Source of the DNA: Myrica gale
Lineage: Eukaryota; Streptophyta; Magnoliopsida; Fagales; Myricaceae
NCBI GenBank assembly: GCA_963930655.1
Contig: OZ005599.1
Location: 19,359,224-19,423,223 of the forward strand
DNA: 64,000 bases
Direction of reading: 5' to 3'
Shown: piece by piece, positions 1 to 9,826 of the stretch
How the letters are laid out: every line of letters starts with the position of its first letter
Position numbering within the stretch: position 1 is the stretch's first letter
Translations under genes and position numbers: made by a program
Notes under the pieces: generated by a model
What the model saw: the letters and a program-made list of their open reading frames with translations, nothing else
The model's database searches: none
What the model was told of the DNA's origin: nothing

Positions 1-441
1 CAAATAGTCCTTTTCAATTTCATCCTACCCAGAAATTACCTCAAGTAAAACTTTTTGTTGGCCTGTTCTCATATGTTCTTGAGGCACTCTATTAAGATCG
101 GTAGGATCTCACAATTTTATCTTCAATTAGAGGAAATGGCTTTCATTAAAAATTAGCAGCAAGAAATGGGGAGAGTATTTTGTATCTTCTTCTTTTATCT
201 GATAAGAGGTCCCAGATAGTATTTCACTGTTTGAAATTTGCATCAGACTTCTTCTGGTTACCGACTTCCAAAAACAAAGAAAACAAGAATAGTTCGAACT
301 TGGATTGTTCAGTGGAATGACACAATCCAAGAGGACATGGTTGCAGAACGCCCAAAACCAAAACAGAGGACATGGTTCTCATTAATATCCCAAGTCCATT
401 CGGCGGCAATGCTGATCTCAAAGTTTTTTTTCAGAAAAAAA
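1..441. other. Intergenic, no gene seen
   Basis: AT-rich sequence with only short chance reading frames that lack splice context or recognisable domains. I see no RNA gene or repeat boundary here. Confidence 0.6.
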
Positions 442-587
442 AGCAAGAAATGTGATTTTTTTTTAGGCAATGCAGGCTATAACCTGCCAGGGGAGGGGGT
501 GGGGTATTCGAACCCCAAATTAGGACCCTCCTATACGGAGGAGGTGCCACTTGAGCCATAGCTCATTAGCCAGCAAGAAATGTGATT
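442..587 (-). mobile_element. tRNA-derived SINE with perfect 16-bp TSD
   Basis: Read on the minus strand, the element starts at 571 and has an internal pol III promoter. The A box is TGGCTCAAGTGG and the B box is GGGTTCGAATACC. It ends in a short A run, seen as T on the plus strand at 458-464. The 16-bp sequence AGCAAGAAATGTGATT lies perfectly on both sides, at 442-457 and 572-587. This is the target-site duplication left by LINE-machinery insertion. The body is about 114 bp, short for a plant SINE. The perfect duplication argues for a fairly recent insertion. The family name is not assigned. Confidence 0.9.
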
Positions 588-1761
588 GAATGCTCGTAAA
601 TGTTTCATAGCGCGTTTCCAAAGGTCCCATACAACAACACGAGGCACAATCACTGAAAACAACAAGCAGCTCGACAACCAATTTCATCAATCTCAATCGG
701 GTTGTAAATATAAATCCTTAATATGGAGGAAGACATTCAACTTTGATAATTGAGGTAAACCCACGACTGCCAGAGTAAAATAAAAACAAAAACAACAAAA
801 TGACATTCAAAATATTGCAGAAAATCTTCTAGAAGATTTATAACAGTTGTTTGAGAAATTAAGAAAAAGGTTAGTAGGATTGGCTGGGGTAACGTGAAGA
901 TAGAGTTTTTTTTTTGGGGTAAAAAGAAGAAGTTTTTGCGGTAGACCATCTAAGTGAACTCACCTAACGCACAGATAAATCTTGGAGAGTTAGGGCAGAC
1001 TCATCTACACTCATGCAATTCACATTTAATGAGTTACTATATTCATTCAGTGGAGAATCGAACATGTGACTTGTGCATTTAATCTATACAAATACAAATA
1101 AATTCTAACCACTGAAAAAGGCCTGAGGAAGGCCCGCGATGATAAGATTGAGCTTCCTTATAAAGAGAAACTCGATTATGTTGAAGGCAATTATATACTA
1201 TATCTTAAGAAGAAAGCGAAGAGCGAAAACAAGAATAGATATGAAATGACGAGAGAGAGCAGGCTTTAATTTTGCTCCTGAAACGTTGTTAGGTGTCCAC
1301 GAGGTCCTCTTTCATTCTTTTAATCATTATTATAAGTTTTTAACATAAATCGATGCGTATAAAAAAAAAACATAAATCAATGACATGACACTGTCCTTGC
1401 CGTTGATTTTGAAAGAATGGTCAGGATTCGAAGAATTGTAACACTTATAATAGGCTAAACATTGTAGAGGATTTTGGTCCATCAACACCCATTTATTAGA
1501 ATGAAATGTTGCTAAGAGTGTCGAGTGATTCTAAAATTGTAATGGATAGTATCTTTTGTCCTACTTGAAAGGTTCTTCGACCACAAAGAACATTCTTTAG
1601 AAAATTGATTCTATAATTCACAGCCTCAAATCGCTCTTTTTTTCCATCCCCTTATTTGCTCCCTCAAAAATCTCTCGATTCGATAACTCGGAGGTTCACT
1701 CATTAGCTAGTTGGGCAGCTGCCCACTATTCATCGGAGATATTTATGTTCCTTTTCTTGTC
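588..1761. other. Intergenic, nothing recognised
   Basis: AT-rich sequence with homopolymer runs. No reading frame has a recognisable domain and no repeat ends were recognised. Confidence 0.55.
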
Positions 1762-1796
1762 AATAGAGGTTTATCGACTGAAGTCTGAATAACCGA

Positions 1797-1831
1797 GTTC
1801 TAGAGAGAGAGTCTCCTCCCTCTCTCTAGAA
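1797..1831 (+). repeat. Inverted repeat at retroposon 5' region
   Basis: GTTCTAGAGAGAGAG is followed, after a short spacer, by CTCTCTCTAGAAC. In RNA this would form a stem of 12-13 bp near the 5' end of the retroposon transcript. Confidence 0.8.
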
Positions 1832-2506
1832 CCTTCCCCCTCTTTTGCCTGAACACCACCAACCGGCCGGCTACGCTTCGGGGAGGGGAGGAGCTCCGGC
1901 CTCTCCCCTCCCTCTCCTCTCCTCTGGCTCCCATCCTGGTGGTCGGAGGCCTTTTCCCCTTTGTTTTTTCGGTCTTGTTTTGGGCTATTTTTGTGCTTGT
2001 TTTGCAGGTTAGATCCCGGTCTCTCTGGTGGTCTCCGGCTTACACAGCCCCCATGGTGGGCTTCCTCTCCTCCCGGCGTCCATTTCTGGCCAAACAATGT
2101 GGTCATCGGTCGGCGCGTGAGTCCTCACGCGCGTCCACGCGCGCGCGTGGATCTCACGCGCCTGACCTCTTTTGCCCCTTCTTTGGCTATTTTGCTCGTT
2201 TTTTGAAGGTCTGGCCCCGCCCCGCCGTGCTCAGCCCCTTCTGGCGACCCTTGCTACCTCGGTTCGGCGTCCCTTTGCCGGTGCCTAGTGGTCACGCGCC
2301 GCCCTGCGTGCGTGTGCCGACTAGGGGCTCGGTGGTTTTGCTCCCTGCCGCCCTTGGTTGCCGCTGTTTTGTGCCGCCGTTTGCTCCGCCTTCTCCTCCT
2401 CTCCTGTATGCAGCCTATCCTTGTATGAAGATTTCCCTGAAGGAGTCGGTTAGTTGCAAGGATTGCCCCTCCTTCAGTGGGCGCCGCCATCGTCTTGTGC
2501 GGTGGT

Positions 2507-2656
2507 TCTGTTGTTGTCTGTATTGTGTTCCGATCCTTGTGATCGGTTTATGTATGTATTGTGTTCTGGCCCTTGTGGCCTGTTTGTGGTTGTATTGTGT
2601 GTTGATCCCTGGGATCGCTTGGGGTTTGACTTGTTTTCTCAGCCCTTGTGGCTGTT
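2507..2656 (+). repeat. 36-bp tandem repeat with paired hairpins
   Basis: Four degenerate units of 36-37 bp each carry a small stem-loop. The stems are CCGATC/GATCGG (2530-2546), GGCC/GGCC (2568-2580), GATC/GATC (2604-2616) and CAGCC/GGCTG (2640-2654). Loops are CTTGT in three units and CCTGG in one. Loop starts lie at 2536, 2572, 2608 and 2645. The stem bases differ between units but stay complementary. Confidence 0.8.
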
Positions 2657-2839
2657 GGTGGTACCGACTTGTGTGTCCCGTTATTGTATGACATTTTGGT
2701 CCGTTTAAATGTTCCACTGGCCTTTTGGTCAATTTTTTTGCTAAAATTTGGCTGTATTCTTCTTGGTTTCTAATAAAATTTGTTTACCTAGAAAAAAAAT
2801 AGAGGTTCGTGGAAGTTTAATAGACCTTAACTTTGTTTT

Positions 2840-2894
2840 CTTCTTTTATTTTGCTTTCTGCTTTTAATGCTTTTATTTTGTTTTCTGCTTTTAA
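2840..2894 (+). repeat. 27-bp tandem duplication
   Basis: The T-rich unit CTTTTATTTTG[C/T]TTTCTGCTTTTAATG occurs twice in a row. It leads into a stretch (2895-2960) ending in an A run. The whole may be the 3' end of another retroposon, but no target-site duplication was found. Confidence 0.6.
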
Positions 2895-3132
2895 TGTTTT
2901 TGTAGTCCGATGTAATTCGTTTTTTTTTTTCATATATAAGATTTCTGGTTTAACCAAAAAAAAAAGTGTCAGTGATGATTGGAGATATGAGGTTCTGCGA
3001 AGTGCAGCATCTTACTTTTGACCAATCATTGCTACATCCAAGAGGTTACAACTGTCCAACTTTGTTCTGCTCCAAATTGAACATTATCATCATCCACCAC
3101 CATCCCATGGACAAGCTGCTTCTTCTAGAATC

Positions 3133-3186
3133 TTCCAAATGACACTGTGATCTTAGCCATAACGCCGATAAAGGTATTTCCAAATG
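3133..3186 (-). pseudogene. Retroposed 5' fragment of U2 snRNA
   Basis: On the minus strand, 3177 down to 3149 matches the first 29 nt of U2 snRNA from its exact 5' end (ATACCTTT, then TCGGC, then TGGCTAAGATC), with about three differences. Similarity fades after that. The 9-bp direct repeat TTCCAAATG flanks it at 3133-3141 and 3178-3186, and the U2 5' end lies directly at the repeat. The plant snRNA upstream element (RTCCCACATCG) is absent and most of U2 is missing, so this is not a functional snRNA gene. It looks like a short retroposed copy. Confidence 0.7.
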
Positions 3187-3314
3187 CCAAATACATTTGG
3201 AATTAGACAAAAAAAAAAATACATTTGTAAGCAGAAAAGAGAAGAAAGGAAAGGCGAGAGGATATGTACTTCTTACGTTCTCAAACTAAACCCTATGCAT
3301 ATTTATGTTGTATA

Positions 3315-3521
3315 TGGGGAGTATTTATTTGTAGAAATATTGGGGTTTTGGAAATTTTGGATATTGGGATTTATGAAAAAATATAGTATTTTATGAAAAA
3401 GTGAGGAGAGAGAAGATTTAATTGAATAGTATAATATTATTTTATAATTTAATGAGAAGAGATTATTTTATAATTGTTTGAAAATATTGAGGAGTAAAAA
3501 TATTGAGAAACAAACGCCCCC
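3315..3521. mobile_element. MITE, degenerate inverted ends
   Basis: The left end TGGGGAGTATTTATTT and the reverse complement of the right end (GGGGGCGTTTGTTTC) match at most positions. The inside is AT-rich with a GAGGAGAGAGA motif, resembling the MITE at 20735-20931. The flanking trinucleotide ATA is repeated (3312-3314, 3522-3524). Confidence 0.55.
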
Positions 3522-3797
3522 ATAATATGAACGAATAAATTATGAGCATTTGATTTTGCATTTTTTATATAAAATTCAATTTTCCTCCCAACTTGAATTA
3601 CCTATTCAACTCACAGAAATTACTTTTTTTTTTGTTCTATATATGTAGATATCTGTATACTTTATCAAACTCTGGCGCTATAAAGGTAATATTTGCCTCT
3701 ACCTCTACTAAAAAGGTTTTTTTTTTTAATTATTGAAATGTACAATTGAATTGGATTATGAGCGTTGGGAGTAAATATAGAATAAAATAACAAGTAA

Positions 3798-3986
3798 TTT
3801 TTTTTTTTTCTGAACTGGATGTCTGAACTAGTTTACGTAAACCTCGAAATTTGTACAGCTCCCTCTCTCATACAAACCGGGCATTACCACGGCAAAAGTC
3901 CTGGAGGTGACCCCTTTGGGGCTTATAGCACCTATGCGGTTTTGAATCTGGGACTTTTGAGGGAGTATACCACTAAGGCCTTAGCC
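3798..3986 (-). mobile_element. tRNA-derived SINE (second family)
   Basis: Read on the minus strand, it starts near 3986 with an A-box-like TTAGTGGTATACT and a B-box-like AGATTCAAAACC. It ends in CCAGTTCAG plus an A run, seen as T at 3798-3809. The B box has lost the usual GTTCGA core, which suggests an older copy. No clear target-site duplication was found. Confidence 0.65.
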
Positions 3987-4051
3987 TTAATCATCAAAAG
4001 CAACTTAGTTTTCAATTGAATTGAATGGGTTGTTTTTGAGGTCCATAAATG

Positions 4052-4333
4052 TAGAAGTGAAAACCGACCCCTAGGTTCAGTTTTGGCCCCTTGCAGAGAG
4101 TTGAACCGCATGGTTGGTGTACCCTAAGCTCTCTAAAATATAAAAATATTTTGGAGAGAGACTAAACGTCGTCATCTCACTCTCAAAATATAAAAAAATA
4201 TATTAATAAATATATTTACTAATATACCCTAAGCTCAGTTTGGTCTTGCGTCGACAGTCGAACCGAGCTCTATCAAAATTGGCCGAGCCCATTCATTTTC
4301 GGATCGATTTCGGCCCAATATTAAACATCCCTA
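4052..4333. mobile_element. Possible hAT-type remnant
   Basis: Left end TAGAAGTGAAAACCGACC and right end AAACATCCCTA resemble hAT ends (TAGGGNTG...). The inside has GGCCGAGCC and CGGCCCAA motifs like other hAT copies in this window. The expected 8-bp target-site duplication does not match, so this call is weak. Confidence 0.35.
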
Positions 4334-5245
4334 TATTTTAACACTACATAACAGGTTCGAAATGTAAAATTAACATAATTAGTTCCAAATAATGTCTCAG
4401 CATATTTTACTAAAAATGTTACTAGAATATTCCATCAAATTTATTTCCCTTCCACACATTTACGAAGAAAAACAGGTTAGCCTCGAAAGTTTCACAATGA
4501 GTTCGTTCAAAAACAACAGTATTATTCCAAAAGTCCAAAAGATCCATCTTCTTCTATTTCTCTGATTTTTTTTTGTAGACCTATTTGTTTCTAATTAGTA
4601 CAAAGTTTCTCACTCACTTTGGAGGTTCACTCACATTAAGGCAGGGTATGGAAAGCTGAAGCTAGTGAAAGTGACTGATTAATTTATTTTCCCGATAGTT
4701 TCTATTTATTGATTTGGTCTATAAAAAATATATCGTCGGTGTCATTGTCAGCTCGAATTAAGAAATAGACAAAAGTGCGTATGGGGGTAGCGTGAGAGAA
4801 AGAGAGATGTTGCTGCAACTTTCTAAAAAGCATAAAGTTGTGCAGAAACTAGAGACCCATTAATCTAGAGAAGAGGGAAAAGAGACAAGCACCCACATGG
4901 CTACGAACAGACGTTAGGAAAAAAAAATTAGGCAAAATTCCATTACTCCACCGTTTTCTTTTTTTCTCATCTGTCCAAAATGACACAGTTTCCTTCAATT
5001 TTGTGAAAAAATGTCATACTTTCATTGGCCTAATTACTTACCTCTCAATAATACCCACCATTGAACCCTCCTCTCTATCACCATCACCACTTTGGCAACT
5101 TAAATATTCACCACCACCACCCATATGCTCTCACTAAAAACAAAAAATTATATTGCAGAAAGAATCGACCTCAAAACAACTCTGCATCTTTGAGGACCCA
5201 TCTATCAAAAATCTGCACAAAATAACACATTCAACAGTATCAGCA
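4334..5245. other. Downstream flank of the PDLP gene
   Basis: Low-complexity AT- and CT-rich sequence. It probably includes the 3' UTR, and perhaps a very short last exon, of the minus-strand PDLP gene. No other gene was recognised. Confidence 0.5.
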
Positions 5246-5301
5246 TTAGCCCCAGAAAGGCAGAAAAAAGAAGATCCACCTCATGTTCCCCGTAGACTTA
5301 C

Positions 5302-6415
5302 CATCATGTTTCTTCATCAAATTTCTGGCAAAAAGTAGGCAAATCACTAGAAACCCCACTCCTGCTGCCCCTCCTAAAATTATAGCCACTGTCTTCCCTG
5401 TATTTCCCCCAGCCCCTTCATTAAGTAAAGCACATCCCACATTATTATACTTTCAAGTTGAACTAATAAAACAATGTTCAAACAGTAAACAACCACTGAC
5501 ATGACTCAGAACAAAAAGGCCCATACCTTAACCCAGCCATGCGTAGAGAGAGAAAGATAGAGACTAGTTAATCTTACTCAAATTTGAGGTAAAACAGAGA
5601 TTAAAGAAAGTGATGGAAAAAAAAAAGTAGCCAGCGGCTTTACCTGAAGAAGACGAAGAAGATGAGGACGAAGATGATCTCCTGGGAACTCCATTGGGAT
5701 AGTAGCTGTAGCTAACAAAGCACTTGTGCAGATAGACCTGGCCTGAAATAGCTGCTCCACATTCAACCTGGGCTTTCTGCACAGCGCTCTTCACACACTC
5801 CCCACAATCTGCGTCTCCCAAATCCCCCTCACACTGGGCCAACAAATACACGGCTTCATAGCTCGTGGTGTAGAAACCGTGCCCGCTAACAACGCCGTTT
5901 TCCATCACGTTAAGCGCGGCATCCCTCCTTTCCTCGAACCCACTTCCGGCCACGTTTGTTGTCCCACAGGTCTTGTATAGCATCTCAAAGCCTGAAATCT
6001 GAGTAAACCCAGCAACCTCATAGAGAATGTAGCAGCCAAATAGCTGTACTCTGGCGGCTATGGCTTTGCCACACAGACTGTCGGTCATTTGGGGCAGTTT
6101 GCTTACACAGTTGTAGCAGTCGGCATTGTTAAGGTCCCCTCTGCATTGGAAGAGACCAGAGATGGTGGTTTGGCCACTGCCAGAGGTTGTCTTGTAGAAC
6201 CTGGCCTTGGAGGACTGCGAAACCAGGGAACCAAAGAGGGCTGAGAGGGCCTGGGAGTAAACGCCTGTTGGATCTGAAAAAGCCTGCTTTGCACAGCCCT
6301 TGTACACCAAGGCTGTGTAGTCAGTAGCAGATTCAGCAAGTGGAATGAGCTCAAGATTTGTAAAGAAAACTAGAGAGAAAAGGAAAAAACAAACGGGTTT
6401 TGAGGGAAACCCCAT
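5302..6415 (-). CDS. PDLP: Plasmodesmata-located protein (PDLP), DUF26 family
   Basis: Two coding exons are clear: 6415-5644 and 5415-5302 (minus), joined by a 228-bp intron with GT/AG ends. The protein starts with a hydrophobic signal peptide (residues 1 to about 28). Two DUF26 (gnk2) domains follow, each with the C-x8-C-x2-C signature (CRGDLNNADCYNC and CEGDLGDADCGEC). After a run of serines comes a single membrane segment (TVAIILGGAAGVGFLVICLL), then a short cytosolic tail with KKHD. PDLPs are type I proteins at plasmodesmata that control callose deposition and cell-to-cell traffic. The tail resembles the PDLP6/7/8 group. A strong donor (G|GTAAGT) at 5301 suggests a tiny third exon, which I could not place. 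Without splicing the frame runs to a stop at 5246, adding residues unlike the family. Confidence 0.9.
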
Positions 6416-6499
6416 CTGGAGTAGTGTTGATGGATCAAATCATGGGGGTTTCGGAGGTGGGTTTTGATTAAAACTGAGAGAAAGATTGTTTGTGTTTGG

Positions 6500-6512
6500 T
6501 TCTATATTATAA
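6500..6512 (-). promoter_or_regulatory. TATA-like box of PDLP gene
   Basis: On the minus strand an AT stretch (TTATAATATAG) lies about 90 bp upstream of the PDLP start codon, a usual distance for a plant TATA box plus leader. Position alone supports it. Confidence 0.4.
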
Positions 6513-6964
6513 TTTCTGCTGCTTTTTGCTGAAAAGGGTTTGGGATTTGGGTTTGTTTAAGTGGTGTTTGGGATTTGCTCTTTGTCCGGTCCAATCTCTT
6601 CAGATGAGCAGCGGTGTGAACTGTGAGAGGGTAGAGTGAGACGTACACCTTTTCCATTTTTGTTTTTTTGGGCGAGTTGCGTTCTCCTATTCTCCACAAC
6701 AGTACTGAGGGGCATAAAATAATTGTTTTGCGGGATAGTGAATAATTTTGTGTGTTTAATAATAATATTTTAACATTTGAAGAGAATGAGAACAAAATAA
6801 TTTGAATAATTTCCAGTAATGCCTACAGTTAGAAGAGGACATTCTCCATCTAAGCAAGGCTTGGACAGTGTGAAAGAAAAGGAATCTGATTTTGGTGGGA
6901 GAGAAGTGCGTGAAGTTTGACCGAAGTACGTAATACTTGAGCCACGGTTTGAACTTTGAAACTT

Positions 6965-7217
6965 TTAGGCTATGTTTTGTTTAATTTTCAAAACAGTTTT
7001 TGTGTTTATATTTTTTTGGAAGTAGTGTAGATTTTTTTGGGATTGGTGAAAAGTTAGTTAAAAGTTGTTGAAATTTGTAAAAAATTATTGGAGTCGGTAA
7101 AAAGGTATTGAAATTGATGAAAAATTATTATAATCGATAAAAATGTATTGAAATTGATGAAAAGGTGAATGATAAGTTTTTAAAAACTTTTTGAGATATT
7201 AAAGAAACATAACCTTA
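6965..7217. mobile_element. Tourist-like MITE, TTA duplication
   Basis: The left end GGCTATGTTTTGTTTAA and the reverse complement of the right end (GGTTATGTTTCTTTAA) form terminal inverted repeats. The trinucleotide TTA flanks both sides (6965-6967, 7215-7217), as expected for PIF/Harbinger elements. The 247-bp inside has repeated AAATTGATGAAAA units and no coding sequence. Confidence 0.75.
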
Positions 7218-8124
7218 CCCTTTTTTTTTTCTCCTTTGGCCAAGTGATTCGTGAACCTTGAGTTGAATAAGGAGCCCAAGTACTATGTTGTGTGTGCGTC
7301 TCATTGAAGTTACAGAGAGTACACGAGGCATTTGGGGTCCAAGAAAAAGGTGATACTATTAAGTTTGGATCCAGGCATTTGCACGAGGATTTATGACTTA
7401 GAGATAAACCTCACGACAAGCACATGAATCTTTTATGGCTGGCACATTGGAGTTAAATATCAAGCAAAGCAGGATAGATTGATGTCTGCATATAACTATT
7501 TGCTGATCTTTTAATATCTGGATATTAACTGTTTGCTGATCTTCTCATTATTTTACAAGAGAATCAACATCCAACAGAAAAAAAAGGCATTCTTTGGTGA
7601 CTCTTTTTTTCTTGTGATTATAAAAGAAAGAAGAGGCAATCAACTAGCAATCCTTATTAAATGTGATTATAAGAGTATCCCGCTAAATAATTTTCGATTT
7701 GAGTCATAACTATTAAATGAGACCCGGTGTTTTATATTTCACTTAACCTAATAAAAAACAATGGTCCAGGTACTATAGAGAGTAAACATTTACCCCATAA
7801 GTCAGGTTTATTAATAGCATATACTTAAGTCAGGCCTTTCCATCCCAAAATAACATTTACCCCATAGTTTTGGTTCCATTATTAATGATGGTCTTGTGTT
7901 ATATTTGTATGTCAATATAGAGAAAGGGGGTTCATATCCTTGAAATAAATGCATAAATTACGACATGGTACATGGACTATGCATTTACTTTTTTAATGAA
8001 ATAAATTAAACCAAACAATTTATTTCCCCAATACATCATTCATCTCTCGCGCTGGTTCATCTCATGCAAGAATTGAAGAAGAATGAAAACTAACTACTAT
8101 TCAAATGCACATACAAACGCGATG
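7218..8124. other. Intergenic, nothing recognised
   Basis: AT-rich sequence between two MITE-type elements. No gene or RNA was found. Confidence 0.55.
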
Positions 8125-8814
8125 TATAACTATAGGTGTGGGTAGCTGTTCAAACGGGGCAGTTATGCCCCCAACCTCTACCACCCCCGACAAGGGCGGG
8201 ATGCCAATTTTTGGCAACCGCCCCCGCAACTAAAATGGCATCCTGCCCCCGCAATTGACCACTCTTAGCGGTTGAGGGTACCGTGAGACGTTTCCTGGTT
8301 GAACTGCCCAGAACTAGGCCTTGATTTTAATGGGAGAGAGACATCGAGTAGGGAGAGAGATCGGCTGATTTAAGGGCCAAAAATGTGAGGTGCAGCTGAG
8401 AGAGGGGTGACGTCACAGGCGGCGGTAGCTTCAGGCGAGAGGGTGGCGCTGCTGGGGGCTAGGGCGTTAGGGAGGGAGGTGGGGCTGAGAGAAGTGTGTC
8501 AAATAGAAAAAGAGAAGGAGAAAGTCTATATTTTTAGGGAATTAGGGGCATGCTGCTCTTTTTATTTTTATTTTATTATGTATTAACCAAAAAGAAGTCG
8601 TTTCTCATTAAAAGAAACGACGTCGTTTGGTTAAAAATTAAAAAAATAAAATAAAATCAGTGGAGGTGGTGTCCTCGCCCCCGCCTAAATCCCCGATTTT
8701 TCTCGGGGGAGGGTATCACCATTGGTACCGCTGGGAAGCGGTGGCCGCACAACAGTGCCGGATGGGGTGGTGGAACCTCCTACTGCCGGTGGAATGCCCA
8801 GCCCTATATAACCA
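8125..8814. mobile_element. Non-autonomous hAT element
   Basis: The element spans 8133-8806. It starts TAGGTGTGGGTAGC and its other end, read in reverse, is TAGGGCTGGGCATT, typical short hAT ends. The flanking 8 bp are TATAACTA (8125-8132) and TATAACCA (8807-8814), seven of eight identical, fitting the 8-bp hAT target duplication. The 674-bp inside is GC-rich at both ends and has no transposase. A near-palindrome, AAACGACGTCGTTT, lies in the middle. Confidence 0.8.
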
Positions 8815-8902
8815 TACCCTGAATCATTTTATTAGGGACCAAGCACGAAAATCGAACGCCATAGCAGATCCTCACAACAACAGTCAAATTGAAGAGATAG
8901 GG

Positions 8903-9003
8903 CTATGTTTGGCTGTAGTTTTGATTTTTTTTTAATAATTAGGAAATTTTGTTGAAAGGTTTTTTTAATAATTTGTGAAAATAATGTTTTTCTCTAAACA
9001 GGG
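8903..9003. mobile_element. Possible very short MITE
   Basis: GGCTATGTTTGGCTGTAG at the left and CTCTAAACAGGGC at the right are partly inverted copies of each other, with a T-rich inside of about 65 bp. The pattern resembles the Tourist-like end at 6968, but the evidence is weak. Confidence 0.3.
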
Positions 9004-9436
9004 CATCGTGGTCTAGACGTGCGCACGAGGGAGCAGATCCGAGAAACCCACCTGCATTCTATGATCACGAACAGTCAAGCTCATCGAAGTGCTTAACAGC
9101 ATTACAAACAAAAAAGAAAACCAACAAAAGAGAGAGATGTCTCGTTGAAACCATAATTAAACAATTTGTGCCCATGATTGGAACAGACCATACCAAATCA
9201 AGATTGGTTATACAATCACAATAGCAGAGAAGGAATAACCCACCAAAATCTCAAATATTGTGGGCCGTTAGAACAACCTCGTCAAAGTAGAGGCGACATT
9301 GAGTTTGAGAAAAGGACATACTTTTCTAGTAGTTAAAATAAGGGATCTCCAGTTCTATAAAGAAATCTAAATTAGTTTTGGTTAAAAAAATCTGAGCTAT
9401 TAAAAAGCGACTTATTTGGGGAAAAGCTAGCAGGAT

Positions 9437-9608
9437 GTTTGACCAGATGGTACAAAGCATAATGCCATAAAATGGAATTAAAAGAGAGCCAATAGCGGCA
9501 ACGGCCAATCAAAACCTCAAACGTTTGACCAGATGGTACAAAGCATAATGCCATAAAATGGAATTAAAAGAGAGCCAATAGCGGCAACGGCCAATCAAAA
9601 CCTCAAAC
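9437..9608. repeat. 86-bp perfect tandem duplication with CCAAT boxes
   Basis: Copy 1 (9437-9522) and copy 2 (9523-9608) appear identical. Each copy has two CCAAT motifs (GCCAATAGC and GGCCAATC). The pair ends about 218 bp upstream of the TLDc start codon, so it probably doubles part of that promoter. Confidence 0.85.
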
Positions 9609-9826
9609 ATAGGACGCGTATAGCTGCGTCGAAAGTTCAATTTCAATGTCCCACTGATTGCTGCCATCACAACCACTCGTCCGGTCGTCCCTTTCCCACC
9701 GACTCGTCCTTTCTGCTTTCTCTCAAGAACATTAAAAAACCAGACAGAAGCATCAAAAGCGAAGGCACAAATGGGAGAAAGAAGAGCCTGACAGAGAGTC
9801 ACTGTCATCGTCAGCACCAAACACTC

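Larger units (their letters stand above)
1762..2807 (+). mobile_element. GC-rich non-autonomous retroposon with A tail and 10-bp TSD
   Basis: A GC-rich island of about 1 kb sits in AT-rich DNA. It ends at 2792-2799 in an A run after TAATAAAATTTG, and it is flanked by the 10-bp direct repeat AATAGAGGTT at 1762-1771 and 2798-2807. A 3' A tail plus a short direct repeat is the mark of target-primed reverse transcription, as for LINEs and their non-autonomous partners. The left part holds an inverted repeat rich in CT/AG at 1797-1831, a motif type I associate with plant L1 5' leaders. The right part holds four evenly spaced hairpins at 2530-2654. A 250-codon open frame at 1939-2691 has no recognisable domain and skewed composition, so I do not call it a gene. 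No reverse transcriptase is present. Confidence 0.75.

Noticed and set aside
1771-2106. 111-codon minus-strand frame in the GC-rich retroposon
   Set aside because: It is antisense to the element's A tail, runs over the element's edge and is low in complexity, so it is a composition shadow.
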